Part shown: in pieces, positions 53,570-62,210 of the stretch
Numbering within the stretch: position 1 is the stretch's first letter
How the letters are laid out: each line of letters begins with the position of its first letter
Assembly: GCA_050180705.1 (NCBI GenBank)
Contig: JBFXDX010000001.1
Span: forward strand, 124,001 to 188,000
Direction: 5' to 3'
From: SB25 sp050180705
GTDB lineage: Bacteria; Bacteroidota; Bacteroidia; Bacteroidales; Tenuifilaceae
Length of the DNA stretch: 64,000 bases
Translations under genes and position numbers: made by a program
Notes under the pieces: model-generated
What the model was told of the DNA's origin: nothing
What the model saw: only the letters and a program-made list of their open reading frames with translations
The model's database searches: none

Positions 53570-54889
53570 GGTATGTGCTTTTTGTTCTTGTCTTTCAATT
53601 ATATCAATCATTAATTTTTCGTTTTCTTTCATCCTTATACAAAAGTCAGAAAAGTTATCTGTCTGCTGAGGTATAGAAAGAGACCAAATATTTATTTCTC
53701 CGCCGTAACCATTTAATTGTCCAATACTTTTTTTCTCCGCTCTAAATTCATCATTGTCGGAAGGACAAATAAATCCGCCTATTTGAGCTATTTTAACATA
53801 CATGTATGAAATAATTTGGTTCATATCATTTCTGTCAATATTTTCAGCTTTTTTCCCTGCTAACCTTTTGTATTTTGCATCAAGAATAAAGTTTTCTTTC
53901 CAAAAGTCTGGAAATCTCTTGCCGATAGAGTTTTTAAATAAATAGATTGCACCTTTTGAACTTTTGTTTTGAGGGTGGTTAAATCCACACTTATATATAA
54001 AAGTATTGAGATATTCTTCCCATAGCCAAGCTCCATCAAAGAGTAAACCATAAACTTTATCTTTTTCCTTTCCATACTTTAAACCCTCATGTCTTAGGAT
54101 TTGCATGCAAATCTTTTTTAAGGCTTTATACTCAAAAAAATAGGGATGAGAAAAAGGTTTTAGGTTCTTATTTATAATAGTAATTCTCTGTCCGTATTCA
54201 TAACTTGGTGTAACTTGAAAAATCTGGTTTACACAACTTTGTGTTTCTGAATCAAGATTTAAAACACCTTGTGCTTGCTTGTGCTGTTGTATAAATTCAA
54301 TCGTATGCCTTATAAGTTGTGTTATTTTGTTATCAAAACTATGTTCACGAACACGATAAGCAATATTTCCAATAAAAGGAATATTATTTCTTAAATGCCG
54401 ATTTATATCAATTGTTCCTCTAACATTTGAATCATTGTAATTTTGTTTGTGATACTCTTTATATAAACCTTGTCTTAACGCTTTTTTTAAATAGAATGGA
54501 AACATATATAACAGAAAATCAAATATTGATTCATTGTTAATTCCATGTTTCAAATCAAATAAGTTAATTGAAAATACTTTTTGGAGCATATAATGCAAAA
54601 AATAGTCATTGTTGTTTTTTGCAAATCTGGAGTGAATTGTAATTTCACTATTATTTATCCCAACAAAACCCATAATATTTCCAGTTGTCAGAATAGAACC
54701 ATGTAGTGAAAAAATGTATTCTTCACTTATTTTGTCGCCTGTTTGGTTTAAATCATTTGGAAATACGAGTAAATTTGGATTGTCCTCCAAAATTAAATCG
54801 CTAATCTTTTTATTTGCAATTAAATTAAGGTCAGGCAAAAGATCTTTTTCAATTTCCTTTCCGCAATTATTATCAGTCGTTCTCAACAT
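53546..54889 (-). CDS. mcrC: McrC-like protein, PD-(D/E)XK nuclease subunit of McrBC
   Basis: 447 residues from the Met at 54889 (or 454 from 54910). Type IV restriction subunit that cleaves modified DNA with McrB. Seen: N-terminal domain that contacts the McrB ring, NIMGFVGINNSEITIHSRFAK, RHLRNNIPFIGN, and the nuclease core GKRFPDFWKENFILDAKYKR, with the catalytic Asp and Asp-Ala-Lys of the PD-(D/E)XK fold, about residues 325-345. It overlaps the end of mcrB by 17 or 38 nt. Its C-terminus (KVYMP) is encoded inside the attC site. Confidence 0.88.
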   Translation of the reverse strand: MLRTTDNNCGKEIEKDLLPDLNLIANKKISDLILEDNPNLLVFPNDLNQTGDKISEEYIFSLHGSILTTGNIMGFVGINNSEITIHSRFAKNNNDYFLHYMLQKVFSINLFDLKHGINNESIFDFLLYMFPFYLKKALRQGLYKEYHKQNYNDSNVRGTIDINRHLRNNIPFIGNIAYRVREHSFDNKITQLIRHTIEFIQQHKQAQGVLNLDSETQSCVNQIFQVTPSYEYGQRITIINKNLKPFSHPYFFEYKALKKICMQILRHEGLKYGKEKDKVYGLLFDGAWLWEEYLNTFIYKCGFNHPQNKSSKGAIYLFKNSIGKRFPDFWKENFILDAKYKRLAGKKAENIDRNDMNQIISYMYVKIAQIGGFICPSDNDEFRAEKKSIGQLNGYGGEINIWSLSIPQQTDNFSDFCIRMKENEKLMIDIIERQEQKAHTANKVYMP

Positions 54890-57137
54890 TACTTTGGGAT
54901 TCAATGGCAACTTCGTAAGCAGTTTTCAATTCATTTAGTTGCAAATTACTGTCAGGAAATCCCCGTAAATATTCAAACAATAAGCCTTCCAAGTGATTAT
55001 TCCAAAGTTGGTCAAAATTTCCTTTGTAGTTTTTAAGTTTTAGAAAATAGGCGGGTCCAATGTGAAAAGCAGAACCTAATCCCTGAATTGATTCAATTTT
55101 TGTATTTAGTGATGTCATTCTTTTTAGAGCTTCTTCTTTCCAATCGTCAATAACACCATTCCACATGGAGATTCTATCAATTGCTTTTATTTCTTTCCAT
55201 GCAAAGCGCCTACGCATTGCAAAATCAAAGGATTCAACACTACGGTCAATATCATTCATTGTGCCAATAATGTAAACGTTTTCTGGGATATAGAATCCGT
55301 CTTTGAAAATATCTCCGTCTTCTTGAAGATTTGAATATTGAGTTTTTACAAGTCCTTCAATTCCTCTATAACCTGCATCTATTGAGAAAAATAATTCGCC
55401 AAAAACCTTAGAGATTTCAGCTCGATTAATCTCATCAATAATTATCACAAATTCTTTTCTTTCAACAATTTCAACCTCTGATGTGCTGGATTTATTTTCT
55501 TGAAGAAAAGCATCGAAGGCTTTTAAAAATGCAAAAAAGTATGTATGATGATATGTGACAGATAATTTCTCCCCAACCTCTTTAAAAGTCCAGATTACAT
55601 CTTTGTTTTGAGTGTATTTATCGTATTTTGTAAGAATGCTACTCAACGGAGTATTTAAAGTATTACCACTTATTGATTTAGTAGTAAAACTATTAGCATC
55701 AATTTCAATTATTGAAGCGCATTCTTTGCCACCAATTCCATACAATTTAAACTGTCCATTTGTAGAAATTTCATTTTCAATTTTTTCAATAAATAGGGAA
55801 AGATTATCAGAAATTGATTTTTGTTTTTGTAGTTCCTCAATTGATTTTTTGCTGTCTTCGATATTCTCAGCGGCTTTTTTACAGAAACTCTTAAACACGC
55901 CATCTTTTAACTCAAATCCAAGTTCTGAGCCTTCTTTTTTAAAAGGTCGAAGTCCTTCAACAAAATCGGTATAATCATAAGATGGATGAAATTGAACAAA
56001 TTCAATTTCTGCATTTAATGCTTTAGCTATTTCTTTTGCTAAGTATGTTTTACCTGTTCCTGGTGCTCCTGTAAGAATTAAATTCTTATTATACAAAAGC
56101 AAGTCAATATATTTTTGCATAGAAGCTTCGTTTTTTTGAATTAATTGGCTCTCTTCCTCAAAATATTCCTTTAAATACCAAGCAAATACAGAACTGTGCC
56201 AAGAATCATTGAACCCAACATTAGAATTACAATAGTTAATGAAATTAAAGTTGTCGGTTAACCATTCTTCTTGGATTTTTGGATAATCAGGAAATCTATT
56301 CTTTAACTTAGCAATTACATCTCTTAAATATCTGTAATTTACTACTGTTGTTACTATGTTTGGAAGAAATGCCGCAACAACTCTGTTAGTTCCAGAAGGT
56401 CTATTCCCCGAAGTTTGTTTTCCAAAAAAACCTACAATTTCCTGATATTGAGCTTTACTTATTTGTTTTTCTTCTGCAATACTCTTTATTACGGGTTGTA
56501 TTTCAGACCAGTTGTTTTTAATTTTTTCAAATTCTTCCCAAGTAAAATTTCCTTGCTGTAAATCTGAAATACCATTTTTAGTTGTATCCTTTACTAATTT
56601 TTGAAATACTGTATCTGTCCAATTATTATTTATTGCTTGTTCTTTATATTCTTGCACAGACATTTTATATGATGGAAACCAATCAAAAAAGACCCAATGT
56701 TTATTTTCAATTGCTTCATCATATATTTTTTGTAACAAGTGTTTACCTTTTAAATTCAATTCTTCCATTGCTTGCACTAATTCAGGTCGTATCGTCCATT
56801 CAAAAAATTCCCCTATATGTTTCCCTTGCATTGGAATTATCCAATATGATGGTTTTCCATCCGTACCAATTATTTCAAAGCGGTTTAGTTTTTTCTGAAC
56901 AGCTTTTGCAAAGTTTGTTATTGTCCCGTTAAATGATTGTGGCGAAACATTGTATTTGTCTCCAAGAGCCTTGCATGTTGATTTGTGATTAGGTTCAGAA
57001 TAAAATTTAATTAACGCATCCTTATAGTTATCATTTAGTAAATTTTTGTCTTGAAGTATGCTTTTCCATTCATCTGATGAAATATCAATATCGCAAAGAT
57101 ATTCTCCGTTATTTAGTGTAACTTTCTTAATGTCCAT
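54873..57137 (-). CDS. mcrB: McrB-like AAA+ GTPase/ATPase
   Basis: 754 residues. N-terminal ~330 residues are not recognised and would carry DNA recognition; they differ from the DUF3578 domain of E. coli McrB. Then the AAA+ motor: Walker A LTGAPGTGKTYLAKEIAKAL (about 353-372), Walker B VIIIDEINRAEISKVFGEL, the McrB motif IGTMNDIDRSVESFDFAMRR (about 630-650). The motor powers translocation and activates McrC. Gene start is just inside the cassette 5' end (GTTGGCGGTC). Confidence 0.9.
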   Translation of the reverse strand: MDIKKVTLNNGEYLCDIDISSDEWKSILQDKNLLNDNYKDALIKFYSEPNHKSTCKALGDKYNVSPQSFNGTITNFAKAVQKKLNRFEIIGTDGKPSYWIIPMQGKHIGEFFEWTIRPELVQAMEELNLKGKHLLQKIYDEAIENKHWVFFDWFPSYKMSVQEYKEQAINNNWTDTVFQKLVKDTTKNGISDLQQGNFTWEEFEKIKNNWSEIQPVIKSIAEEKQISKAQYQEIVGFFGKQTSGNRPSGTNRVVAAFLPNIVTTVVNYRYLRDVIAKLKNRFPDYPKIQEEWLTDNFNFINYCNSNVGFNDSWHSSVFAWYLKEYFEEESQLIQKNEASMQKYIDLLLYNKNLILTGAPGTGKTYLAKEIAKALNAEIEFVQFHPSYDYTDFVEGLRPFKKEGSELGFELKDGVFKSFCKKAAENIEDSKKSIEELQKQKSISDNLSLFIEKIENEISTNGQFKLYGIGGKECASIIEIDANSFTTKSISGNTLNTPLSSILTKYDKYTQNKDVIWTFKEVGEKLSVTYHHTYFFAFLKAFDAFLQENKSSTSEVEIVERKEFVIIIDEINRAEISKVFGELFFSIDAGYRGIEGLVKTQYSNLQEDGDIFKDGFYIPENVYIIGTMNDIDRSVESFDFAMRRRFAWKEIKAIDRISMWNGVIDDWKEEALKRMTSLNTKIESIQGLGSAFHIGPAYFLKLKNYKGNFDQLWNNHLEGLLFEYLRGFPDSNLQLNELKTAYEVAIESQSNVEND

Positions 57138-57182
57138 TTAAATTGCTCATTTTATGCGTACTGTGTCTTTCTTAGAATGACC

Positions 57183-57312
57183 GCCAACGGTTGGCAATAA
57201 GAAACGTAGGGCATTTCGAAGCTCCTACCTATCAAGTTAACAAGCCGTTTATTAAATGTTATGTCGTTCAAATTTAGCACTTTCCGCCCTATGTTTTTTA
57301 TTGCGTGTTAGC
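57183..57312 (-). repeat. attC-like site after the SEFIR-protein gene
   Basis: The best-preserved site. R'' GAGAGCTAACACGC (GTTAGC core at 57307-57312) and R' GTTGGCGGTC (GCCAAC core at 57183-57188); arms GCAATAAGAAACGTAGGGC (57194-57212) and GCCCTATGTTTTTTATTGC (57286-57304) pair at 17 of 19 positions, the rest being G-U. The SEFIR gene's TAA stop codon is within the R'' core GCTAAC. Confidence 0.8.
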
Positions 57313-58975
57313 TCTCGTTATTCCCCATTCTCCCAAGCGGAATAGGTTTAATATTATTTTGACCTAGAAGATATTTATTCAAATCTTCAAATTCCTTAGG
57401 TATCTGATATCTTCTATATGCATTTAAAATTAAAGGAACATAATCTCCATCTGAATCATCGAGTATTATTGGTATGTATTTTGAATTTTTAAGACCTTTT
57501 TCATTTAGTTCCTGCAATATTAAGTGTCCTTCAAAATTAACTCCAGAAGATCTTTTTGTATTAATTGCTTCGAAACGGTTGCAATATTTTTGTGTACAGA
57601 CTACTAAAACAAAGTCAGATATTGCTATTTGTTCGTACATCCATCTGGAAAAACCATATTCTGGATTGTTGTCAAACTGATCAATCCAACAGTTGATACC
57701 ATTTGCTCTAAGACTTTGAGCAAGATTAAGTACTTTTTCTTTATGTTCTTTATTATCATGGCTATAGCTAATGAACACCTTGGGTGGTTCAAAATTATGG
57801 TGAGATGCAGTGTAAATAGAATGACTTAAGTCCAAATTCCTAGTTGAACTTGCTTGTTCTTTGATTGTAGAAGATATTATCTCTAAAGCATCAATGGAAT
57901 TAGAGTTTGCACGAATTTGTTTCTTTTCTTCAAGTTCATTCCTTATTAGATTTAATTGGTTTTCTTTTTTGGAAAAGAGTTTTTCCTTATTAATTGCAAA
58001 TCTTTCTTGAAGTTCTTTAAATTTTAATTCTGCATCCACTTTTGAAATCTGCAATTCAGAACTTTTAACATTATCATATGGGAAGTGAAGTTTATCTATA
58101 ATCAGTTTAATATCATGAGACAGTCTACTTTTCCACCTTCTTTTCCAATTATGTAAATGAGCAAAAGAGTCTTCTGTAATTATTCCCTCCTTTATTTTTA
58201 AAATGCTTTTTGAGATATTTTCTGTTGGCACCTTAACTTCAGACATTTGAAGATTATTAAAATTTTCGAACAGTGATTCTAAATTCTTATAGAATTCTAC
58301 AATTGTTTTTATTTTTTGTAGTTCTGAACCAACTTTTATATAATCTTCATTTTCTTTTTTATAATCATATGGACAACTATTTAAGTTCCAATAGCTATAG
58401 GGTATTCTCTCAAGCTTATTACAAGTACTTTCTAAGCGGAATATCTCATAATCAATATCCCAATGGCATTTAATTCTAATATGCTCAATTATCTCTCTAA
58501 ACTTTTTTACAAATCTTGAACCTGTTAAATCATTCAATGGCCATATCACATATCTATCAGACATGTCTATTTTTTCAAAGAAAACTAACAGTGGTAATTT
58601 TGAGGTATTAATTCCTAAATGTCTTGCTATTTGATAAGATTCAGATGTCTGTATATTTAAAAAATTTAAAAATCGTTTCTGAATTTCTAATTTTTCTTCA
58701 GGATATGAATCATTCTTTAAATATTGTAAAGAACTACTCATTAAAGCATCTTTAGGTAAATTCTCAAATGAATCTGGTTGAACTAATTTTGGCCCAATTA
58801 CTAAGACATCCTTGCCAGTAAGATGATGCAATTCATGAAAATAGGATAAGTATTCAGCAAGAAATTCTTTATCCAATGTCGTACACAGTAATAAAGCAAA
58901 TAGTTTATACTTTTTATTTGCTTTTTGGTATTCTGTTGAGAATGCTTGTGTTAAAGTTTCTAAAGTGTAGTCCAT
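57308..58975 (-). CDS. SEFIR-domain protein, probable antiphage effector
   Basis: 555 residues from the ATG at 58975. N-terminal ~330 residues not recognised (begins MDYTLETLTQAFSTEYQKAN, includes PLLVFFEKIDMSDRYVIWPL, perhaps a STAND/kinase-like remnant); coiled-coil about 300-355 rich in Glu/Lys; C-terminal SEFIR domain about 390-545 (PPKVFISYSHDNKEHKEKV, WIDQFDN, FVLVVCTQKYCNRFEAI). SEFIR is a TIR relative; bacterial members in defence systems can degrade NAD+ upon infection. A single-gene system here; that role is inference. Cassette ends GTTAGCTCTC/GAGAGCTAAC match perfectly. Confidence 0.75.
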   Translation of the reverse strand: MDYTLETLTQAFSTEYQKANKKYKLFALLLCTTLDKEFLAEYLSYFHELHHLTGKDVLVIGPKLVQPDSFENLPKDALMSSSLQYLKNDSYPEEKLEIQKRFLNFLNIQTSESYQIARHLGINTSKLPLLVFFEKIDMSDRYVIWPLNDLTGSRFVKKFREIIEHIRIKCHWDIDYEIFRLESTCNKLERIPYSYWNLNSCPYDYKKENEDYIKVGSELQKIKTIVEFYKNLESLFENFNNLQMSEVKVPTENISKSILKIKEGIITEDSFAHLHNWKRRWKSRLSHDIKLIIDKLHFPYDNVKSSELQISKVDAELKFKELQERFAINKEKLFSKKENQLNLIRNELEEKKQIRANSNSIDALEIISSTIKEQASSTRNLDLSHSIYTASHHNFEPPKVFISYSHDNKEHKEKVLNLAQSLRANGINCWIDQFDNNPEYGFSRWMYEQIAISDFVLVVCTQKYCNRFEAINTKRSSGVNFEGHLILQELNEKGLKNSKYIPIILDDSDGDYVPLILNAYRRYQIPKEFEDLNKYLLGQNNIKPIPLGRMGNNES

Positions 58976-59018
58976 TTGCAATTATGTTTGTTATGTTGAA
59001 TTTTGCCCTAATGAGAGC

Positions 59019-59467
59019 TAACTCACTTATATATGTAGTAAAACTACATTTATCACACCTTACTTAATGTGTAACATGTAGCTTTTGTCACATATTATTT
59101 CACTATAAAACTAGTTATAATTTTTATAGAACAATGTATTTTAATGCTTTTATGTGGTTTAATAGGGAATAGGGTATTGCTGTTACCAGCTTCATCCGTT
59201 CGCGCGCGTCTTCTTTGGACGCGTGCGGCAAACCTACTTCACTTGTGCTTGTTTAATAATGAGTATACTATTCTACTTTGCACACATTTAAAGAAATTGT
59301 GAAAGAAGCGCACTCGAACACGAGAAATTCATTGCTGGCGCGGCCTTTCAGTCTGTGACCTGTATTTAAAACAAACCTTTTTTATAAATGCAACAAACCT
59401 AGCTGGCTACAGCTAGGTTTTACTTTTTTTGTAACTAGCTTACGGACAGTATGTCCGCGCTAGCGGA
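59019..59467 (-). repeat. 400-bp cassette-associated element, copy 2
   Basis: About 400 bp common to all three copies (59019-59420), plus a shared extension with CGGACA-GTA-TGTCCG and CCGCGCTAGCGG palindromes to 59467. In the reading orientation of the genes it ends GTGAGTTAGCTCTC, supplying the R' end of the SEFIR cassette. The perfect stem AACCTAGCTG-GCTA-CAGCTAGGTT is at 59397-59420 with T-rich DNA to its right, so it could terminate plus-strand transcription. Confidence 0.88.
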
Positions 59468-59544
59468 TAAAACCTTCCAGCATCCGCAGGATCTGGAAGA
59501 GTTAAATGCTCAAGGTTGTGTACATTCCCTTGCTGGAGCATCGC
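59468..59544. repeat. 77-bp repeat, copy 2
   Basis: Nearly identical to 47418-47494 (see that entry); here directly adjoining copy 2 of the 400-bp element and the attC-like site of the TIR-gene cassette. Confidence 0.8.
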
Positions 59545-59553
59545 CGCCGCATC

Positions 59554-59686
59554 GCTAACGTTTCGCGTATTTGTTGTGTTTGGGAGTTTGAAACGTTTTC
59601 TTGTCCCACGATAGTAAAGCTACCAAAAAGCGTTAAGAACTCCAAATGTGTCATCGGCCAAATACAATAAATACACTGTTGTAGCC
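59554..59686 (-). repeat. attC-like site after the TIR-protein gene
   Basis: Arms GTATTTGTTGTGTTTGG (59567-59583) and CCAAATACAATAAATAC (59658-59674) pair at 15 of 17 positions. R' is CGTTAGC (GCTAAC core at 59554-59559); R'' is decayed (GGCTACAAC). Confidence 0.7.
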
Positions 59687-59694
59687 AGTATTTA

Positions 59695-61029
59695 TTATTT
59701 TATTAAACCTAATCTATATGGTTTTGGAAAAAAAACAATCCTGTTATTATAATAAGTAAATATTTCAAAACTATAACCACCTTCTCCGGTTTCATTTTCT
59801 AAAAAATCGACTCTGTATAACTTTTGGTCAATGTTAAAGACATAGTTTTTAACGCACTCAATAGTTCCTTCATTAAAATATTTACTACCTTTCAATAATT
59901 CAAAAACAGTTGCTGATGAAATTTTATAAGTAGTATATTTCCCCCATAAGTTAATGGCTTTCTCTTTACCAAATTGACTGAATATTTCACAGTATCTAAT
60001 AAACGCATCGTCCGAAAATTTTTCGGAGAACAATCTTTGACAATCTAGTTTTGTGGGATGTGCCTCAATAAGTATCTGGTCTATATCAATATTTTTTATT
60101 AGGAATTGCTCAAAATATTCACTTGGAAATTTATCATCAGTTGTTTTTAGTAGTTGAATGTAACTATTAGAAAAGTCAATAAATTCTTGTTTGTGTTTAT
60201 TCCATGTCACAATATCAAAATTATTTTTATTAAGAGTCTTTAAAATAATTTTTGATAACTCATCTAAGAACATTGAGTCATTAACTTTTGCAATTTGAAG
60301 AGGTTCTAAAATTACACCAACACTTTTATAGTCAATTGGGTCTATTATTACTGGTAAAACATGAGAGTTTAATGCCCATGCAGCTCCCATCTCATTTAAA
60401 CAGATTTCACTTTTCTTATAGTTTGGACTTATTAATAATAATGTAATTTTAGCTTTTGAAATATTTTCCTTAATAGCATTTCTGAAATCATCTCCTGTTT
60501 TTATTCCAAAACCTTCGGTGGATGTACAAAAAATATCATCTTTTGATAAATTAAGTCCAAGAATTAATATTTTTTCTACAAATTTATCAATCAGTATTTT
60601 GTCCTTTGAGGAATGACTAATAAATATATCTTTTGATTTATTATCAGAATTTAATAGTTTTTCAATTTTTTCAGGAGTTTTTATTTCTAGGTTAACTTCT
60701 TTGTTTCTTATAAATTCTGTGGTAACTTCTTTAATTATTTTGCATAACATATCAGGTTTGTAGTATCCTTTATTTTGCCCATCAACATTAACCCAATCTC
60801 TATCTATCTTTATTCCTGAGTCTTGTATGTCTTCATGGAATTTATATTCGCTTTCAGTTTCAAATATTCTAATTTCAAGCAAACGATTTATAAAGTATTT
60901 TTTTCCGTCTAAGATAAAATAGTTTTTCCCTTTAAGTATAGCTTCTGCTATAATATTTACTTTTTCTTTATCAATAAATTTGATAAAGTAGTAATTTATC
61001 TGAGTCTTAATGTAGGTTATGTATGTCAT
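59695..61029 (-). CDS. TIR-domain protein, probable antiphage effector
   Basis: 444 residues from the ATG at 61029; the longer frame to 61173 is translation of the attC site and is rejected. N-terminal ~130 residues unrecognised; TIR domain about 133-255 with DIFISHSSKDKILIDKF, the BB-loop-like ENI..KAKITLLLISPNY and candidate catalytic Glu213 in SEICLNEMGAAW; C-terminal ~190 residues unrecognised (possible ligand-sensing or repeat region). Bacterial TIR proteins cleave NAD+ to stop phage growth; whether this one does so is inference. Occupies a single cassette. Confidence 0.78.
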   Translation of the reverse strand: MTYITYIKTQINYYFIKFIDKEKVNIIAEAILKGKNYFILDGKKYFINRLLEIRIFETESEYKFHEDIQDSGIKIDRDWVNVDGQNKGYYKPDMLCKIIKEVTTEFIRNKEVNLEIKTPEKIEKLLNSDNKSKDIFISHSSKDKILIDKFVEKILILGLNLSKDDIFCTSTEGFGIKTGDDFRNAIKENISKAKITLLLISPNYKKSEICLNEMGAAWALNSHVLPVIIDPIDYKSVGVILEPLQIAKVNDSMFLDELSKIILKTLNKNNFDIVTWNKHKQEFIDFSNSYIQLLKTTDDKFPSEYFEQFLIKNIDIDQILIEAHPTKLDCQRLFSEKFSDDAFIRYCEIFSQFGKEKAINLWGKYTTYKISSATVFELLKGSKYFNEGTIECVKNYVFNIDQKLYRVDFLENETGEGGYSFEIFTYYNNRIVFFPKPYRLGLIK

Positions 61030-61044
61030 TTCTTCAATATTGCT

Positions 61045-61171
61045 GCTAACGGTGACAATATGGCCAGTAAGGGATTGCGGACGATTTCCTATCAAGATAC
61101 ACGAATAGCTGAAGCGTGCTGCAAACTTTCGTATACCACTGAAACCCTTATTGGCTATATTGTGTGTTGGC
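61045..61171 (-). repeat. attC-like site after the SUKH-protein gene
   Basis: R'' core GTTTGCCAACACAC (61166-61171) and R' core GTTAGCAGC (61045-61050). Arms ACAATATGGCCAGTAAGGG (61055-61073) and CCCTTATTGGCTATATTGT (61145-61163) pair over 19 positions with two G-U pairs. Central loop ~70 nt contains AGTTTGCAGCACGCTTC. The TIR gene begins just beyond it. Confidence 0.82.
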
Positions 61172-61179
61172 AAACGTAG

Positions 61180-61740
61180 TTATTTATTTTCGTCTCTATT
61201 TATAATTAACATCTCAATTTCCTGACTCCAAAAGCAGTCAGAATTAATTGAATCTTGGTCATTATCAATCATTTTTTGTTTTAAATAATTAATCTGGTTG
61301 TCACTGAACTTGGAATCAATAAGTGCATCTTCTCCGTTTTCATTTAAAATCAAGTCGATAAAATCCTGATATAGAATCAATCCTTTTGCAAATTTTTCAA
61401 TTGAACTATTTGCAAATTCTTCTGAGAAATTGTCTTCATGGTCAAGCACTTTAATTTTACAATTGTCATTTAAATCAATAACAATTTCATCGCCATTCCC
61501 TGTTGAGCCAATCACAATGTATCTATCAAATTCGGATTCCAAAAAGTCAAAATAGTCTGTAAGCTTTAACAGTCCTTCGTATTGCTCATCATTGTCTTTG
61601 GCAAAACTTAGAAATGGTGCAGCTTCTTCAGGTAATCCGATTGTTTTCAAAAACATGGAAGTCGATTCATTAAATCCAAATTTATCAACTCGTTTAGAAT
61701 CGTATTTATTAATCTTACTAAATCTAGCAGTCCAATTCAT
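61180..61740 (-). CDS. SUKH-type (SMI1/KNR4-like) immunity protein
   Basis: 186 residues from the ATG at 61740. Seen: FLKTIGLPEEAAPFLSFAKD, YIVIGSTGNGDEIVIDLNDN and CKIKVLDHEDNFS, the strand/loop order of SUKH-4-type proteins, usually immunity partners of polymorphic toxins. No toxin gene is next to it, so it is an orphan immunity gene within a cassette. Ends GTTGGCAAAC/GTTTGCCAAC match perfectly, marking the cassette. Alternative: a general SUKH sensor. Confidence 0.72.
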   Translation of the reverse strand: MNWTARFSKINKYDSKRVDKFGFNESTSMFLKTIGLPEEAAPFLSFAKDNDEQYEGLLKLTDYFDFLESEFDRYIVIGSTGNGDEIVIDLNDNCKIKVLDHEDNFSEEFANSSIEKFAKGLILYQDFIDLILNENGEDALIDSKFSDNQINYLKQKMIDNDQDSINSDCFWSQEIEMLIINRDENK

Positions 61741-61767
61741 TGTTGCTGTGTCTTTTACTATGTTTGC

Positions 61768-62210
61768 CAACTCACTTATATATGTACTAAAGCTACATTT
61801 ATCACACCTTACTTAATGTGTAACATGTAGCTTTTGTCACATATTATTTCACTATAAAACTAGTTATAATTTTTATAGAACAATGTATTTTAATGCTTTT
61901 ATGTGGTTTAATAGGGAATAGGGTATTGCTGTTACCAGCTTCATCCGTTCGCGCGCGTCTTCTTTGGACGCGTGCGGCAAACCTACTTCACTTGTGCTTG
62001 TTTAATAATGAGTATACTATTCTACTTTGCACACATTTAAAGAAATTGGGAAAGAAGCGCACGCGAACAAGATAAATTCATTGCTGGCGCGGCCTTGCAG
62101 TCTGTGACCTGCTTTTACAGCATTTTATAAATGCAACAAACCTAGCTGGCTACAGCTAGGTTTTACTTTTTTTGTAACTGGCGCACGGACAGTATGTCCG
62201 CGCTAGCGGA
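61768..62210 (-). repeat. 400-bp cassette-associated element, copy 3
   Basis: Near-identical to copies 1 and 2. Stem AACCTAGCTG-GCTA-CAGCTAGGTT at 62139-62162 followed by T-rich DNA; CGGACA-GTA-TGTCCG and the palindrome CCGCGCTAGCGG up to 62210. At 62211 it joins a truncated ATPase gene; on the other side it ends AGTGAGTTGGC, the R' end of the SUKH cassette. Marks one end of the attC array in this window. Confidence 0.88.

Noticed and set aside
61030..61173. N-terminal 48 residues of the TIR ORF
   Set aside because: They are translation of the attC-like site; the ATG at 61029 lies just after the R' core.
61893..62075. 60-aa plus-strand ORF inside element copy 3
   Set aside because: Arg/Leu-rich translation of hairpins; not open in the same form in all copies and no start signals.
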